Below the pieces are notes generated by a model that made no database searches, was not told where the DNA came from, and saw nothing but the letters and a program-made list of their open reading frames with translations. From Rhynchosporium graminicola (taxonomy: Eukaryota; Ascomycota; Leotiomycetes; Helotiales; Ploettnerulaceae), in contig FJUW01000029.1 of the NCBI GenBank assembly GCA_900074885.1, forward strand, positions 1 to 64,000: 64,000 bases of DNA, written 5' to 3'. The position numbers were made by a program, and so were the translations under genes. Positions 35,451 through 47,600 of the stretch are shown piece by piece (position 1 is the stretch's first letter; the number at the start of each line of letters is the position of its first letter).

Positions 35451-37905
35451 ATGGCTCCCACCAAATACCGATCTCCCCCTCAAGCTCCCCCGCTCTTCAC
35501 AGCTACCACTACCTCTCTCGTTTCCGACGCGCGTGAGATCTACGACAAGACGAGGGATCTGTACGATGCACTCGTCAAGGATGTGAAAGCTGAGGATGCG
35601 ACCTTTGACAGTGTGGTGTTGAAGATGGCGCAAAATGAAGATGAGATCGGGTTGAAGAGCAGAATCATTGGCTTCTACCAAGCTGTTTCCACAGATGCCG
35701 GACTGAGAGAGGCGAGTAGTAAGGCGGAGGAGATTATGGATGAGGCGTTTATTGAGCTGAGTATGAGGGAGGATATATTCAAGCTGGTGGATGGAGCGTG
35801 GGAAAGGGCGAAGAAGGATACTACAAAGTTGGATGGGGAGAGTTTGAGGTTGTTAGAGAGGGAGAGGAAGAGTTATATCAGGAATGGTTTGGGGATTGAG
35901 AAGGGAGTGAAGAGGGATAGGTTCAAGGAGATTAAGAAGAGATTGAGCACGGTGGGTTGAAACTTAATAGGAAAGTTCTCTGTGGATGAATAGGAGGCTG
36001 ATGATGATAGATCCAAATCGAGTTCAATAAGAATCTCAACGAGGAGAATGGCTGTATCTGGTTAACTCCGAAGGAGCTGGAAGGTGTTCCGGAGGATGTT
36101 TTGCAGGGCTTTGAGAAGGGCACAGGGGAGAACGAGGGAAAGTTACGGTTCACGTTCAAGTATCCGGACCTATTCCCCACGCTGAAGTTTGCTCTTGATC
36201 CGGAGACGAGACGGAAGGTTTTCATCGCGAATGAGAATAAGGTGCGCCCCTCAAGCTCCTTGTCAAAGAGTCAGTCGCCTTGACGACAAGTCATACTAAT
36301 GACTTGTTTGATAGTTGAATGCCAACGTCCCACTCTTCAAAGAAGCAATAATCCTTCGCGACGAGGCAGCTCGACTCCTCGGCTACCCAGACCACGCATC
36401 CTTCATCATCGAAGACAAGATGGCCAAGACGCCCAAGACAGTCAATGACTTCCTCTCCGATTTACGTACACAGCTCGCACCTGGTGGAGCAAAAGAAGTC
36501 GATCATCTTTTGGAAATCAAGAAAGAGGATTTGAAAGCTAGAGGTCTAGTACGTAATCAGAAGCCCAGTTTCTTTCTACTGAGCCAATTTCTTTCCTTAC
36601 ATCGTCTGATGATTTCCCTGGGAACACTTATCCCTTCCCCAAGACTCTGATCAAGCAGTCACTAATCCATTGTGTGCAGGATTCTTCGGATGATAATTAC
36701 TGTCTCTGGGATTCCCGCTTCTATGGTCGTATGATGGTCGAAAAGGAATGCTCCATCGACGAACAGAAGATTGCCGAATATTTCCCTTTGCAGTCGACTG
36801 TTCAGGGAATGCTCAAAATCTTCGAAGAGATTTTTGGTTTCGTTTTCGTTGAACTCACCGAGGAGGATAAAGCTAAGATCTCAAGTACGTAGTCTCTTCC
36901 ACTTCACGTTACCAATGACTCCGCTAAGCTTTCTCCCTCCTAACAGGCACCGGTAAAGCTGAGGATATCGTCTGGCACGAAGATGTCAAGACCTTCTCTG
37001 TTTGGGATGATGAGGAAGGCGGCGATGAATTCGTAGGCTATCTATATCTGGATCTTCACCCACGTCCGGGTAAATACGGACATGCTGCGAACTTCAACAT
37101 TCAACCGGGCTTCTCATTCCCGAATGGCACAAGACATTATCCTGCCACAGCACTCGTCTGCAATTTCTCAAAACCAACACCTACCAAACCATCCCTTTTG
37201 AAGCACGATGAAGTCGTCACTCTCTTCCACGAGCTCGGTCACGGTATTCATGATCTTGCAGGACGCACAAAGTACTCTCGCTTCCACGGGACTTCTGTCG
37301 TACGCGATTTCGTCGAGGCACCGAGTCAGATGCTGGAGAATTGGTGTTGGACCCCTGGCCCATTGAAGGAATTGAGCAATCACTACTTGACAGGCGAGAA
37401 GATTTCCGACGATCTCATCGCTAAGCAAATCTCTGTCAAGCATGTCAATGCTGCGCTCTTCAACCTCCGACAACTCCATTTCGGCATCTTTGATATGACT
37501 GTTCACACACCCTCTTCTCACGCCGAAGCCGAGGCTTTCGACTTCTCATGCATGTTCAACGACCTCCGCGCCGAGATCTCTGGCTTGAAAGGGCCGGAGT
37601 CTCTACCTGAAGGTAGCAAACACAAGAGTGATTGGGGTAATGGTCAGGCTACCTTCGGCCATCTTATTGGTGGGTATGATGCAGGCTATTATGGATACCT
37701 CAGTTCGCAGGTCTATAGTATGGATATGTTCTATTCGGTGTTCAAGAAGGATCCAATGAGTAAGACGGAGGGGAGAAGATATAGAAAGTTGGTGCTGGAA
37801 AAAGGAGGTAGTCAAGACGAGATGAAGACTTTGGAGGACTTCTTGGGAAGAAAGCCAAGTACGGAGGCTTTCTATAAGGAGCTTGGGTTGGTGGGTGCGA
37901 AGTAA
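35451..37905 (+). CDS. prd1: M3 family zinc oligopeptidase (saccharolysin/thimet-like)
   Basis: Five exons, 35,451-35,951, 36,011-36,241, 36,315-36,548, 36,680-36,884 and 36,947-37,905; 709 aa, close to yeast Prd1 (about 712). The ATG at 35,451 is preferred for its ccaccATGG context; the frame is open upstream but has no ATG. The M3 signature HELGHGIHDLAG (about residue 487) supplies two zinc His and the catalytic Glu; the third ligand is the Glu in FVEAPSQMLENW. Further landmarks are YLYLDLHPRPGKYGHAA and GYDAGYYGYLSS (substrate-binding Gly/Tyr loop). Predicted role: degrades cytosolic or mitochondrial intermembrane peptides of about 6-20 residues. The intact splice frame suggests a functional gene. 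Confidence 0.94.
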
Positions 37906-38654
37906 ATGAGATTGAGAGGGTGCCCAGGTGTAAGATGGGAAGGGTGAGCATGATTATGGGAGTGGTGAAACGCTTCGAACCTTTCTTCGCGCTGCTTGAT
38001 ATGGCGACTTTGTGGGTGCTGGGTGCTATTGCTAAGTTCAAAGCGTGGCCGAGGGTTATTTGATCAGTTACTTCATCCCCATTGATCGAACGATGGCAGT
38101 GGCTTTAAGGACCTCACCAGCAACTATATTTTCAATGGATTTGTATATATAAAGACGTGTAATTGTTTCCTCTATAGGATCCTATGTATTGCCATTCCAT
38201 TCATCCATTTACCTTTTTCTAATCTACGTGAAGAGTGATGTGAGATTGAGAACGTTATTCTATACTGTAGTATGATGAGGTAGACGACGCATGTGTGGCA
38301 GAGTCAGACTACCCTGTTGACTAGTTGTTTTCGTCAAATGAATCGGCAGCCTCGATTATATTGTTACATTGATATCTTTATTTTGAATTGTAGTTGCAGT
38401 AGGGTAGATTCTAGTAGAGTGAATTCTATTCATGATAGGCTGTATTTATTATTCATATGCACCCGATACATAATGATCACTCTAGTATCAGGCACGGTAA
38501 GGAAGGAACGTGGTAGGTATGTAGGTATGTATGTATGTATCCCTCCACTCGACTCGTTAATACGTAACCTCGTGATGGCTGTTGGAGACAGGAGGATGGA
38601 GGATGGGTGAGGCATAGTTGTTTGTGGCATGGTTCGGTGTGGCGTAGGAATGGG

Positions 38655-38689
<35 letters not shown>

Positions 38690-38867
38690 GCCATCGAAAT
38701 AGTGGCGGGGGGTATCTGTGGTTCGGATTGCATGGATATGGGTAAGTGTGCTTACATATGGACAACTTGACAAGTAGGTGGAAGAAGAGGGGCTGATAGA
38801 TAGATAGATAGAATAGATGTGATACCGCGCAAGATTTTCGATAAGCAAGGTTTCAAACTAGCACCTG
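37906..38867. other. Gene-free interval with microsatellites
   Basis: 3' region of the M3 peptidase gene up to the transposon. It contains GTAG/GTAT repeats (about 38,514-38,541), a TGAT run (38,656-38,687) and a short GATA run (about 38,797-38,812). It ends in the 6-bp target duplication CACCTG (38,862-38,867). Confidence 0.6.
38656..38687. repeat. (TGAT)n microsatellite
   Basis: About eight perfect TGAT/GATT units. Confidence 0.9.
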
Positions 38868-38950
38868 TATAGCGGTAGATAATAAGTGGATATCTCATCT
38901 GAGATTTTAGCGTTTTTTTACAGGAAAAACCCAAGAACACTAGAATATTC
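38868..38950 (+). repeat. Left terminal inverted repeat
   Basis: Pairs with 44,538-44,620; about eight mismatches in 83 bp, all C/T or G/A transitions. It contains the dyad ATCTCATCTGAGAT. Confidence 0.9.
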
Positions 38951-39079
38951 AGTTACTAAGTAAATATTAATAGAATCAACTACTTTTTTGAATTATTTAC
39001 TTTTTAGATCATATAGTAATAGTAAATAGTAATACAGAATAATTTAGTCTTTTATAAAAGTTCAATTAAGAGGATTATA

Positions 39080-39930
39080 GTAGAGGAAGAGAAGTAGTAA
39101 ATCTACTCCTTATTATTATCTCTATCTAGAATAATAAATCCCTCCTACTTAGAGAACTCTTCTTTATTATCCTTATTATCTTCTTCTTTATTAGTAGAGA
39201 CTTTAATAATAATATTATTACTATTATAGTTATCTTCTTTAACCTTAATCTCCTTATCTCTAGTATAAAAGTCCTTAATAGCCTTAAGATTAGTAACTTC
39301 TCTTATAAAAGCTACTATCTCCTTCTTACTAACTCTATACTTCTTATTACTCTCCTTAATAATCTTTACTTCTAATCTTATAATCAGAAGCTCTAAGTTC
39401 TTCTTAAAGGAACCTCTAATACTAGAAGTTAACTTATTATTATTATCTTCTTTAAGCTCTCTAGCTTTTCTCTTCCGCTAAATTATAGTTAGAATAGATA
39501 ATAATAAGTAATAGTAATAGGACTTACTTCAGAATTAACTCCTAGTGCTTTCTTTTTTATAGCTTTCTCCTCCTTAAGAACTAACTCTAATTACTTATTC
39601 TTAATATCTAGGAACCTAGTAACTAAATTATTAAACTTCTTACTAGCTTTAGCTCTCTTAGCTAGAACTCTAGCTTTAGCCTTATCTTTTAAGCTCTTCT
39701 TTCCCTTATCTAAAAGGTCTTTATAGCCCTCCTGCTTCTTTATAGTACTACGAGTATAGTATAAGGCCTAAAGAAATATTAGAAAAGCTCTAAATAATAA
39801 GAAAGATATAAAAGTACTTACTTATCTCTTAGTATTACTAGCTACCTTAATCTAGAGTTAGATATCTGCCTTAATAGTATCTCGGCGCTCGTCGAAAGTT
39901 AGTATAATAATTAGTATTTTATTTATTTAA
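39080..39930 (-). pseudogene. Lysine-rich coiled-coil ORF remnant of the transposon
   Basis: The minus-strand translation begins near TFDERRDTIKADI and continues with a Lys/Ala-rich helical segment (KAKARVLAKRAKASKKFNNL). At least two introns are recognisable: complement of about 39,775-39,825 (GTAAGT...TTTAG) and of about 39,480-39,530 (GTAAGTCC...CTAAC...TTTAG). The same exon and intron order occurs on the plus strand of copy B (about 13,250-14,050). Stops come from RIP. No domain recognised; possibly a transposon-encoded accessory or DNA-binding protein. Confidence 0.6.
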
Positions 39931-40341
39931 GAGGAATTGTAATTATAGACTATTACTATACTATATTACTATTAGGGCTATATAGATATAGGAGGAGAAA
40001 GGTATAGAACTTACTAGTTTTAGTTCTAGTAGGAAAAGTAGTTATTTATTTTAAAATAGAGACGCACCTCCTATATATTTATATCCCTAAAACTCAGTTA
40101 ATATTCACTAGCTCCTTTTTCTTTACTATCTAGTAACTTCTTCCTTCCTTCTTTTATTTATTTACTTATAGTTTACTTTAATAAGTTATTAGTATTTACT
40201 AATATATAAATAGACTCTTAGCTAGGAGTTTCTAAACTTCTAAAATCCATATAATACTATAACTACTATTCGGTAAGTTATACTCTATATAGTAATATAA
40301 AATAGTAATAATAATAATACTAATATAAGCTTATAGTTAAG

Positions 40342-40590
40342 ATAGCACGCTCTAAAGCTATAGTAAAGAAACCTAAGAAAGCTACTACTTTAGCACTTTC
40401 TCCTAAGAAGAAGAGTACTTCTAAATTTACTCTATCCCGGAAGCTAACCCTAGCTAAAAGATTAGCTACTTAGGATAAGCGAAGATAAGTATATAAAGGT
40501 AATACTAAGAAAGAAAGTCCTTATCCTATTAAGAGACCTAGTAATAGAGTCCGTAAGTTACTATCTAGTAGTAAGTACTTAGTCTTCTAA
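40342..40590 (+). pseudogene. Small basic ORF remnant of the transposon
   Basis: Begins at an ATA that is probably a mutated ATG and reads ARSKAIVKKPKKATTLA, then SPKKKSTSKFTLSRKL, then RKLLSSSKYL before the end; about 83 codons with a few RIP stops. Copy B encodes the same small protein on its minus strand (about 12,815 down to 12,600), with conservation of amino acids around SPKKKST and VRKLLSSSKY. Lys/Ser-rich and probably DNA-binding or nuclear; no family recognised. Confidence 0.6.
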
Positions 40591-41469
40591 TAGTAATACT
40601 TAATAGTAATATAACTAACTCTTAATAGTAAAAGTATTATAAGAAACTAGGAAGTTTCAGAAGAGTTTTAATCTACTTATCTAAAAGCTCCCTTTCTAAC
40701 GCCTAGTTCGTAAGGTTACTTAAGATTTCAAGTCTGACTTAAGATTCTAAGCTTCTACTATCACTACTCTTTAAGAAGCTACCGAAGCTTTTTTAGTATC
40801 TTTCTTTAAAGGTAATATTAATCTCTATCTATTTATAGTATATTTTACTAATAAAAAAGATAGCTTCTAATATATATTATATTTATAGAAAGTAAGTTAT
40901 TATTTAAAAAAAGGATATAACTCTAGTTAAGTAGTTCTATACTAGTTCTATTCTTATAGGATAGATAGAGTCTTATCTCGATTATATTATATAATACTAT
41001 AATCTAAGGGGGGAGAGTAGAATTTAGAGTAAGTCTAGAGTTCTAAGAGTAATAATATATAGTAACGCTTTATTATTAGAATAAACTTTAAATTACTTTT
41101 TACTACTTTACTAAAAATTTCTTTAACTAACTAAATATAACTTACCTCTTTCTCTATTTTCAAAATCCTTAACTAATATAAATATACTATCTTTAAACTC
41201 CTAAGAAGTATAAGAATAATATAAAGAAGAGATCTATAACTTGTATTTTACTTATAAACTTCCTTTACTAGAACTAAGAAGAATTATATTAGAGAAAGGA
41301 TTAACTACCTCGTAAGTCTATTCTAATAATCTAAGATTTTTATACTAATATAAAAGATAAAAAAGTAACTTTCTATAGAAAGCTAAAGCTTTAGAGAGAT
41401 ACTCCTTAAAAGCTAAATAAATACTTAGTAAATAAGAGACTTTTAAATAAGGTTTCTTAATTATATAAT

Positions 41470-42850
41470 AATAATATAAAGCATAAGAATATACTCTATT
41501 ACTTGGTGGAATTTAAGAGGTTCCCTAAGCTATAAGACTAGTAACTTCGACGGATCCGCGCCTACTTCTACCTCTCTTATAGGAATAAAGCTCTAGAAGT
41601 TATACTAGAGCTTTTATAGTATACTTCTCATATTATACTTTATAATATGAAGAATACTCTTCGTATATAATTAGAGTACTAAAAAGTTACTACCTATTTA
41701 AGAGTTTATTACTAAATAACTCTACTAAAGTATACTATACGGGATCTACTTCTCAAACTAGATCTTATTACTATATAAGTAAGGTCACTTAATACTCTAA
41801 AGCTCTATCGAAAGTTTATAGTTAAAAGTCCAAATAGAATTTAGTCTATTAATAAGTATAATAAACTCTCTCGCTTTAGCTTTCAGATCTATAGTATTAT
41901 AGATAGTTATAGTCGCTGTATCCTTAGCTTCTTTATTAGTTTTTCTAATAGAACTCAAATTATAATTAGTAGATTCTATCTCTATATAGTAAAAGAGTTT
42001 AAGTTTCTAAAAGCTATATATATAGATAAGAGGAAAGAGACTAAGTTATTAGAAGCTATATAATTCCGATTTAGATAAGAGGAAAAGCCTAATATTACTA
42101 TTACTAAAGCACTAGCTTTTAGTATATTAATAAGAAACCAGAGAATTAAGAGGTTCTAGAGGACTCTAATTAATTAGTTTATAAATTAGTAGATAGAGTA
42201 CTTTAGGGATTTAGAGAAGAGAAATCTATTTAATAAGTCTAAATATAATATAATAGTATTATAGTTCTTATATATAAAGTAATTAAGAAGGTTATTTCGA
42301 TAAATAATTACTATTTATAATAAAACACTAATCCGGAAGCAAAAGTCTCGAGAGGACTATCTATTATCTAGCCGATCTCTTATAGAACTCTATTTATACC
42401 CTAAATAGAGTACAAAAAACTATACCTAGCTAGCTAATCTATATCTCTTAAAAGAGTTTAAGAAGAAGTTCAAATAATATAATAATTAGGGGTTTTTAAC
42501 TCCTAAGGTATAAGAGATATATAAAGAAGTAGTTCAGAGTTATAGTATTAAGTATAATTTGAAGAATCTTACTCCTAGTCCAGATTAGCTTTATAAGTAA
42601 GTCTATATACTCTTAAGAGAAGAGCTTTATATTTAGGAACTTACTAGAGAAGTTATTAAACTAAAAAAGAGATATTTAAGAGGAGTTCAGATATTAAAGG
42701 TAATAGGGGTAGAGTTTATTACTACTAGAATTAAAATTCCAGTAGGTTAATATAATACCCTAGTAAACTTAGCTAGTAAGAAGGACTTTAAAAGAGAGAG
42801 TAGTTCAGATAATAAAAGTAATAGAGATACTAGAGATAAGCTCTAAATTA
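41470..42850 (+). pseudogene. Integrase-like (rve-type DDE) transposase remnant
   Basis: One plus-strand frame, broken by about fifteen RIP stops, carries the hallmark of the integrase-core proteins common in fungal genomes. Near 41,860-41,955 it reads KLSRFSFQIYSIIDSYSRC followed by a NRT block; the Asp in IIDSYSRC is a likely catalytic Asp. Near 42,110-42,300 is the R-NQRI...QRTLINQFINQ block and a LEKRNLF stretch typical of the C-terminal half. This is the transposase that would recognise the inverted repeats. Non-functional as it stands. Confidence 0.72.
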
Positions 42851-43049
42851 TATTTCTGAAGTTACTATATTACTATCTACTATTATTATTAAAAAGTCTT
42901 CTTTATTAAAAAGTTTTTTATTTAATTTTCTATTTACTATTTTTTTTTTCTATTTAATAACTTCTTATTAACTAATATATTACTATCTAGTATTACTATT
43001 AAAGATATACTAAATAAAATAAATAAAATAAACTATATAATAAAACTTA

Positions 43050-43450
43050 TTCCTTTAACTTCGCTAGCGTCTTAATAGTTCTCTCTAAACTTCTCCTTAT
43101 AGTAACTCTAGTAGAAACTAATACTAGATCAGAAAAGTCTAAGTCTAAGCTACTATTATCTTCTTCTTCTATTAAACCTATATCCTAATCTTCTTTAGCT
43201 TCTATATCTTTAATTTATATCTCCTTCTTATCCTTAATATCTTTAGTCTAGATCTCTTTCTTTATAGCTTTCTCTATCTTAACTATTACTTTCTTTATTA
43301 CTTCTAACTTTACTCTAGTAGGAACTCTTTTTACTACTATAGCTTATAAACTTACTTTCTATCTCCTTTTCTCCCTAGGCTCTATATTTAGTATTAACCC
43401 TTCTCTCTTATACCCCTTTTTCTTCTTATTCCCCTTTTTAACTTTCTCTT
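43050..43450 (-). pseudogene. Charged ORF remnant of the transposon
   Basis: The minus-strand translation is rich in Lys, Glu and Asp (IEEEDNSSLDLDFSDLVLVS near its end), with short stretches open between RIP stops. It has no recognised domain and is absent from the truncated copy B, which lacks this half. Confidence 0.4.
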
Positions 43451-44537
43451 TCTGCAGAATTATAATATAAATAGAAAGAGGAGGCTATTTACTAGCCTTT
43501 ACTAGTTAAGTATTAATAATATATTAGAGTATAATACTCTTGCTAAAAATATCTTCCTAGGTAAGTAGACTATCTTCCTATATCTTAATATAGTACTCCC
43601 GAGTACTATCTAAGATAAGCTCCTTACTAATAATATCTTTATAATCTCTTATAAATAGAATCTTCTTTTTCTCTAGAGCTTAGCGAATAAATATATTAAT
43701 AGACTAAGAGATAGGGAAAAGTATTAATAGATCTAGATCGACTTTAAGGATTACTAATAAGTATTAGTTTTACTAGAGGTACTTCGATAAAGTAGACTAA
43801 GATTAGAGTCTTTCTAATAGCGTTCCTTAGGTTAATACTAAATATCCCCTTAACTTTCTCTTAGTCTTTTACCTCCCTATTATAGATATCTACTTTATCT
43901 TGATAAAGTTACACTTTATTAATTAGAAAAAGCTCTCGCTTAATAACTATAGGGTAAGATTTATCTTTAATAATAGAGATCTCCTAATCCCTTTTATCTT
44001 TATTATTAGTATATCGCTAGTGTTCTATCTTCTTAGGAGATTTTAGCTTTCTTAGCGATCTCCTCCTTTCGGTATATCTATTAAAGTAGTAGTTATCGCT
44101 AGATAATTAAAGTCTAGTAGAGTATAAGCTATTATAATACTTAAGGTTAAGTATATTAAGTTAGCTTTAAGTTATTAGAAGAATAATTAGGAAAGATTCT
44201 AAGAGTAAAATAGAGACTTTATATATTACTATTAGGTATTACTATATATAGCTCTATCTACTAGAAAATTTATACTTTAGACTTTCCTAGAATTAAGTTT
44301 CTAAAGTAGAGGAATAAAGATTATAAGGCTTTATTATTACTAGAAGGTATTACTATATACTACTACGTAGATATATGCTTTATAGAGTTAAGTTAAAGTA
44401 GTAGTAAAGGAAACTCGTCTTCGACTATTACTTTAACTTTTTATATCTTTCTAAAATATCAATATCTATTATCTAGGATATCTATAAGGTATATATCTAA
44501 AAATTATAGTTATTTATATTAGTAGTTATTAATAATT

Positions 44538-44620
44538 AAATATTCTAGTGTTCCTAGGTTTTTCCTATGAAAAAACGCTAAAATCTCAGATGAGATACCC
44601 ACTCGTTATCTACCGCTATA
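44538..44620 (-). repeat. Right terminal inverted repeat
   Basis: Reverse complement of 38,868-38,950. It ends ACCGCTATA and is followed by CACCTG (44,621-44,626), the second copy of the target duplication. Confidence 0.9.
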
Positions 44621-44626
44621 CACCTG

Positions 44627-47600
44627 GTAGTTGAACAAGGAAGGGACAGGACAGTCTTTTATGTAAAAAAATAAAAATAAAAAATAAAATCTAGTGTTAT
44701 AAGAGCATTTTGGTGCAGAAGACAAGGTACGCAGTTGAGACATGATATTCGCTATTCAGTTATTGTAGTTTAGTTAATACAGACATAATCCACAACATAT
44801 ACAAGCACCGAACTGCAATTTCGGTTTTACTGTTCTCTTCTCCTTCCTTATGGCGGAGAGGATATCATTGCGAGAAAAAAGAGGATAACGTGAATAAGGA
44901 AGGTTGAAAGCTCTCCTAGCCTAGTCCCAGAGGTAAAAAAAAGCTTAGAAGGGGTAGACAGTGCAGTATAGTACCCTCTTTGTTATGTTAAAAAAAAACC
45001 ATTCACGAGAGCGTCGAAGAAAGCCAACAGTCACTTCATCCCAAGATCGAGTAGCGCGCCTCGTCTCTTCGTAGCATCGGAAGCCTTGACATGAGGGATC
45101 GTAAAGCGAGCTTGGATTCAGGAGGAGAGAGAGATAGATTTGGTCGGGGAGTGTGATGCTATAAATAACTATCTCGATGCCACTTGGACGCCTCTGCGGT
45201 TTAGCCGTGCTGGTTTTCGTATTCTCGTGGACGTTTTCCATGTTCGTAAGATAGATGTTATAAGCGTCGTTGATTCCTAAAACTTTCGTTTGTTAATATA
45301 TATATATATATATTGGATGGAGAAATAGGTTTTGTGCTCTTACTTGAGAAAGCCTGCTTTTTTTTGGAGAAGAGCAGGTGGTCGAATAAGAGGCCAAGTT
45401 GAGTGAAGATTGGTTATACTCAGTCGATTCGGAATCCTCCGGGTACGAAAATCCAAGGGAGAATACTTTTTCCGGAATACATAGCTGAGTGAATGATACC
45501 TTGTGATATTGTTGGTAATGTAGCACATACATAGCTCTTGCGTAAATACAAGGGGGGTTCGATACGAGTACGAGAAAATACTACAAAATCGATATACTGA
45601 ATTCTTGGAATTGTTTTATTAATCCATCTCTATGGCGGAGATATATACGTGTCTTAGCTAATTATATCTCTTGGAGTTTCAGTTCACCTTAGAACCCGTT
45701 GATTCACTTAATTCCGCGCGACGCTTTATTAACCTAAAGATATTGATTTCATTATACTAAGCTTCCTCCTCTTAAATATACCTATCTGCTTCGGTATACT
45801 ACCTGAAGAGTACTTGTACTACGCGGTACTCGAGTATCTCATGCTACTCGAACGATTTTAGCAGAAAACCGGAGGTACCTTGGAGGCAAGGGCAGGAGTA
45901 TTTGAATAGCACGGAATGGTCAAGAGACGTTCAAAGGTCGGTTCTGAGTTTGAATAATTCTACAAGTAGGGAATCACCAGAGGACGGTTTTTTTAGCGGT
46001 ACTAGAGGCAAGGCCTCCTCGTGCCTTCCTAAGCGAATACTTTGAGCAAATACACTCAGTTATACCCTTAACTTCGGTATCGACGCTAGCTTATTAGATT
46101 TAAAGTAATGCTTAAAAGGAGTCGATATTCGGTCGATTTAGCAAAAGTATACTCTAGGTAAGTATAGCTACCCGTATGACCTAGAGTACTAAAGGAAGAT
46201 GATTCAAGCCTTGCCCTATATCTGCTCTTCAGTATCGCTGTAGGCTCGTTCTTTGCTCTTGAATCATTCTTGAAGAAGTATAATTTTCTGATTTTGAATA
46301 GCTCTTTAAGAAGGAACTGGTAGAGATCCATCCCCTAGTTATTTCCTTATTATATCTCCAATCAAATACTGAACAGTCCAAAGACCGTCACTGGACGGTT
46401 ATTTTACACCTGCGCTTGCCTATAAGATAGTTCTTAGATAGGCAGAAGACGTCCCTTTAGCACAACTTTCGCTAGCTCGTATGGCGTAGATAACTTCGCT
46501 GATTCTAAAGACTCCTTTCATGGCCTTTGCTTCTCGATCAAGTAGTATTTACAAATAACGAGGAATCCTAGGGATTTCCGAGTTCATAATTCGAGGTAGT
46601 TATCTGTTTCGATACATGAAGTCCGGGGCAAAAGACTACGAGTAGCAGTAAGCAAGGGTTATATACGAGCCTTAGCTTGACGACTCGTAAACCGCAAATT
46701 ACTCCACTTAGCTCACTCTCAATACGATAATAGAAGAGCTAGGATATTCGAAGGAAAGGGAGACAGAGGGTAGATCTAAAGGAAAGGGGGGGAGGNGGGG
46801 GGGGGTAAATCAAGTTTGGACAGGCGGGGTATCCTTTGGGTTTTTCCCGCTGGGGACTTAAAGCTATGTATCGAGGCCTAGGACTTCTAATATACGTCTC
46901 GAGGAATTACTGAATATATAATCTCACGGTTAGGCCCGAAGTTCGAGGAGCCTGTATAAATAAATAGCCTCAGATTTACCGGCATGGGCCTTTAAGGCTT
47001 GGAACCGTACATGATATAGAAAACAAACATACGAATACAAATACTCAAGATAAGTCAAAGCACGCAACTGTTATCCATCAATTAAGGTATACTCGATCGT
47101 ATGACCAGGATCGGCTCTTGAGGAAGAAGATGTCAGAAGTCTGCGGATGAAATCTCTCCTATCTTTCGAGCGTTTTGGTTTCTGATGAGCCCGGCATGCA
47201 CAATACTTGATGCATGAAGTCTTTCAAAGATTATCTGAAATTCCTATTTTAAAGAAGTTTTGCTAACACGATACAGGTTAGCTAATTGCTTGATAAATTT
47301 GAAGCCGCTGGTCCGCTGCCAAAAGACTTGCAGAAGATTCGTCTTGACGCAAGGGGGTTTTCAGGCTCGAGAACTTTTCAAGCTATAGTTAATCATGGAT
47401 TCCGAAAGTCGCTACTTATCCAGGTCATCTTTCTGCCGTTCTTCATGAAGCATTTTGCACCTTGGAAATTTGGTTTCGCGGCTGATAGATAGAAATAGAA
47501 GTCCTGTCAGGACATGAAGTTCTACCCATCTGCGGAAGCTTGCACAGAGTACTAAATGTTTTCATCGAATCAAGAACGCTTGATGATATGGCTTATATAC

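Larger units (their letters stand above)
38868..44620 (+). mobile_element. Full-length IS3EU-like DNA transposon, RIP-degraded (copy A)
   Basis: 5,753-bp element with inverted repeats of about 83 bp, starting TATAGCGGTAGATAA and ending with its complement, flanked on both sides by CACCTG. Coding remnants: a lysine-rich ORF with short introns (minus, about 39,080-39,930), a small basic ORF (plus, from 40,342), an integrase-like transposase (plus, about 41,470-42,850) and a charged ORF (minus, about 43,050-43,450). All are broken by TAA/TAG from RIP. The 6-bp duplication, TAT termini and rve-like transposase fit what I recall of the IS3EU superfamily; a Tc1/mariner reading (TA duplication) fits less well. 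The superfamily name is from memory and moderately sure; the element boundaries are firm. Confidence 0.85.

Noticed and set aside
38868..44620. Tc1/mariner-type element with TA target duplication
   Set aside because: Both ends could be read as TA plus TAGCGG, but the six bases outside TATAGCGG match exactly (CACCTG) on both sides, and the coding remnant is integrase-like, not mariner-like.
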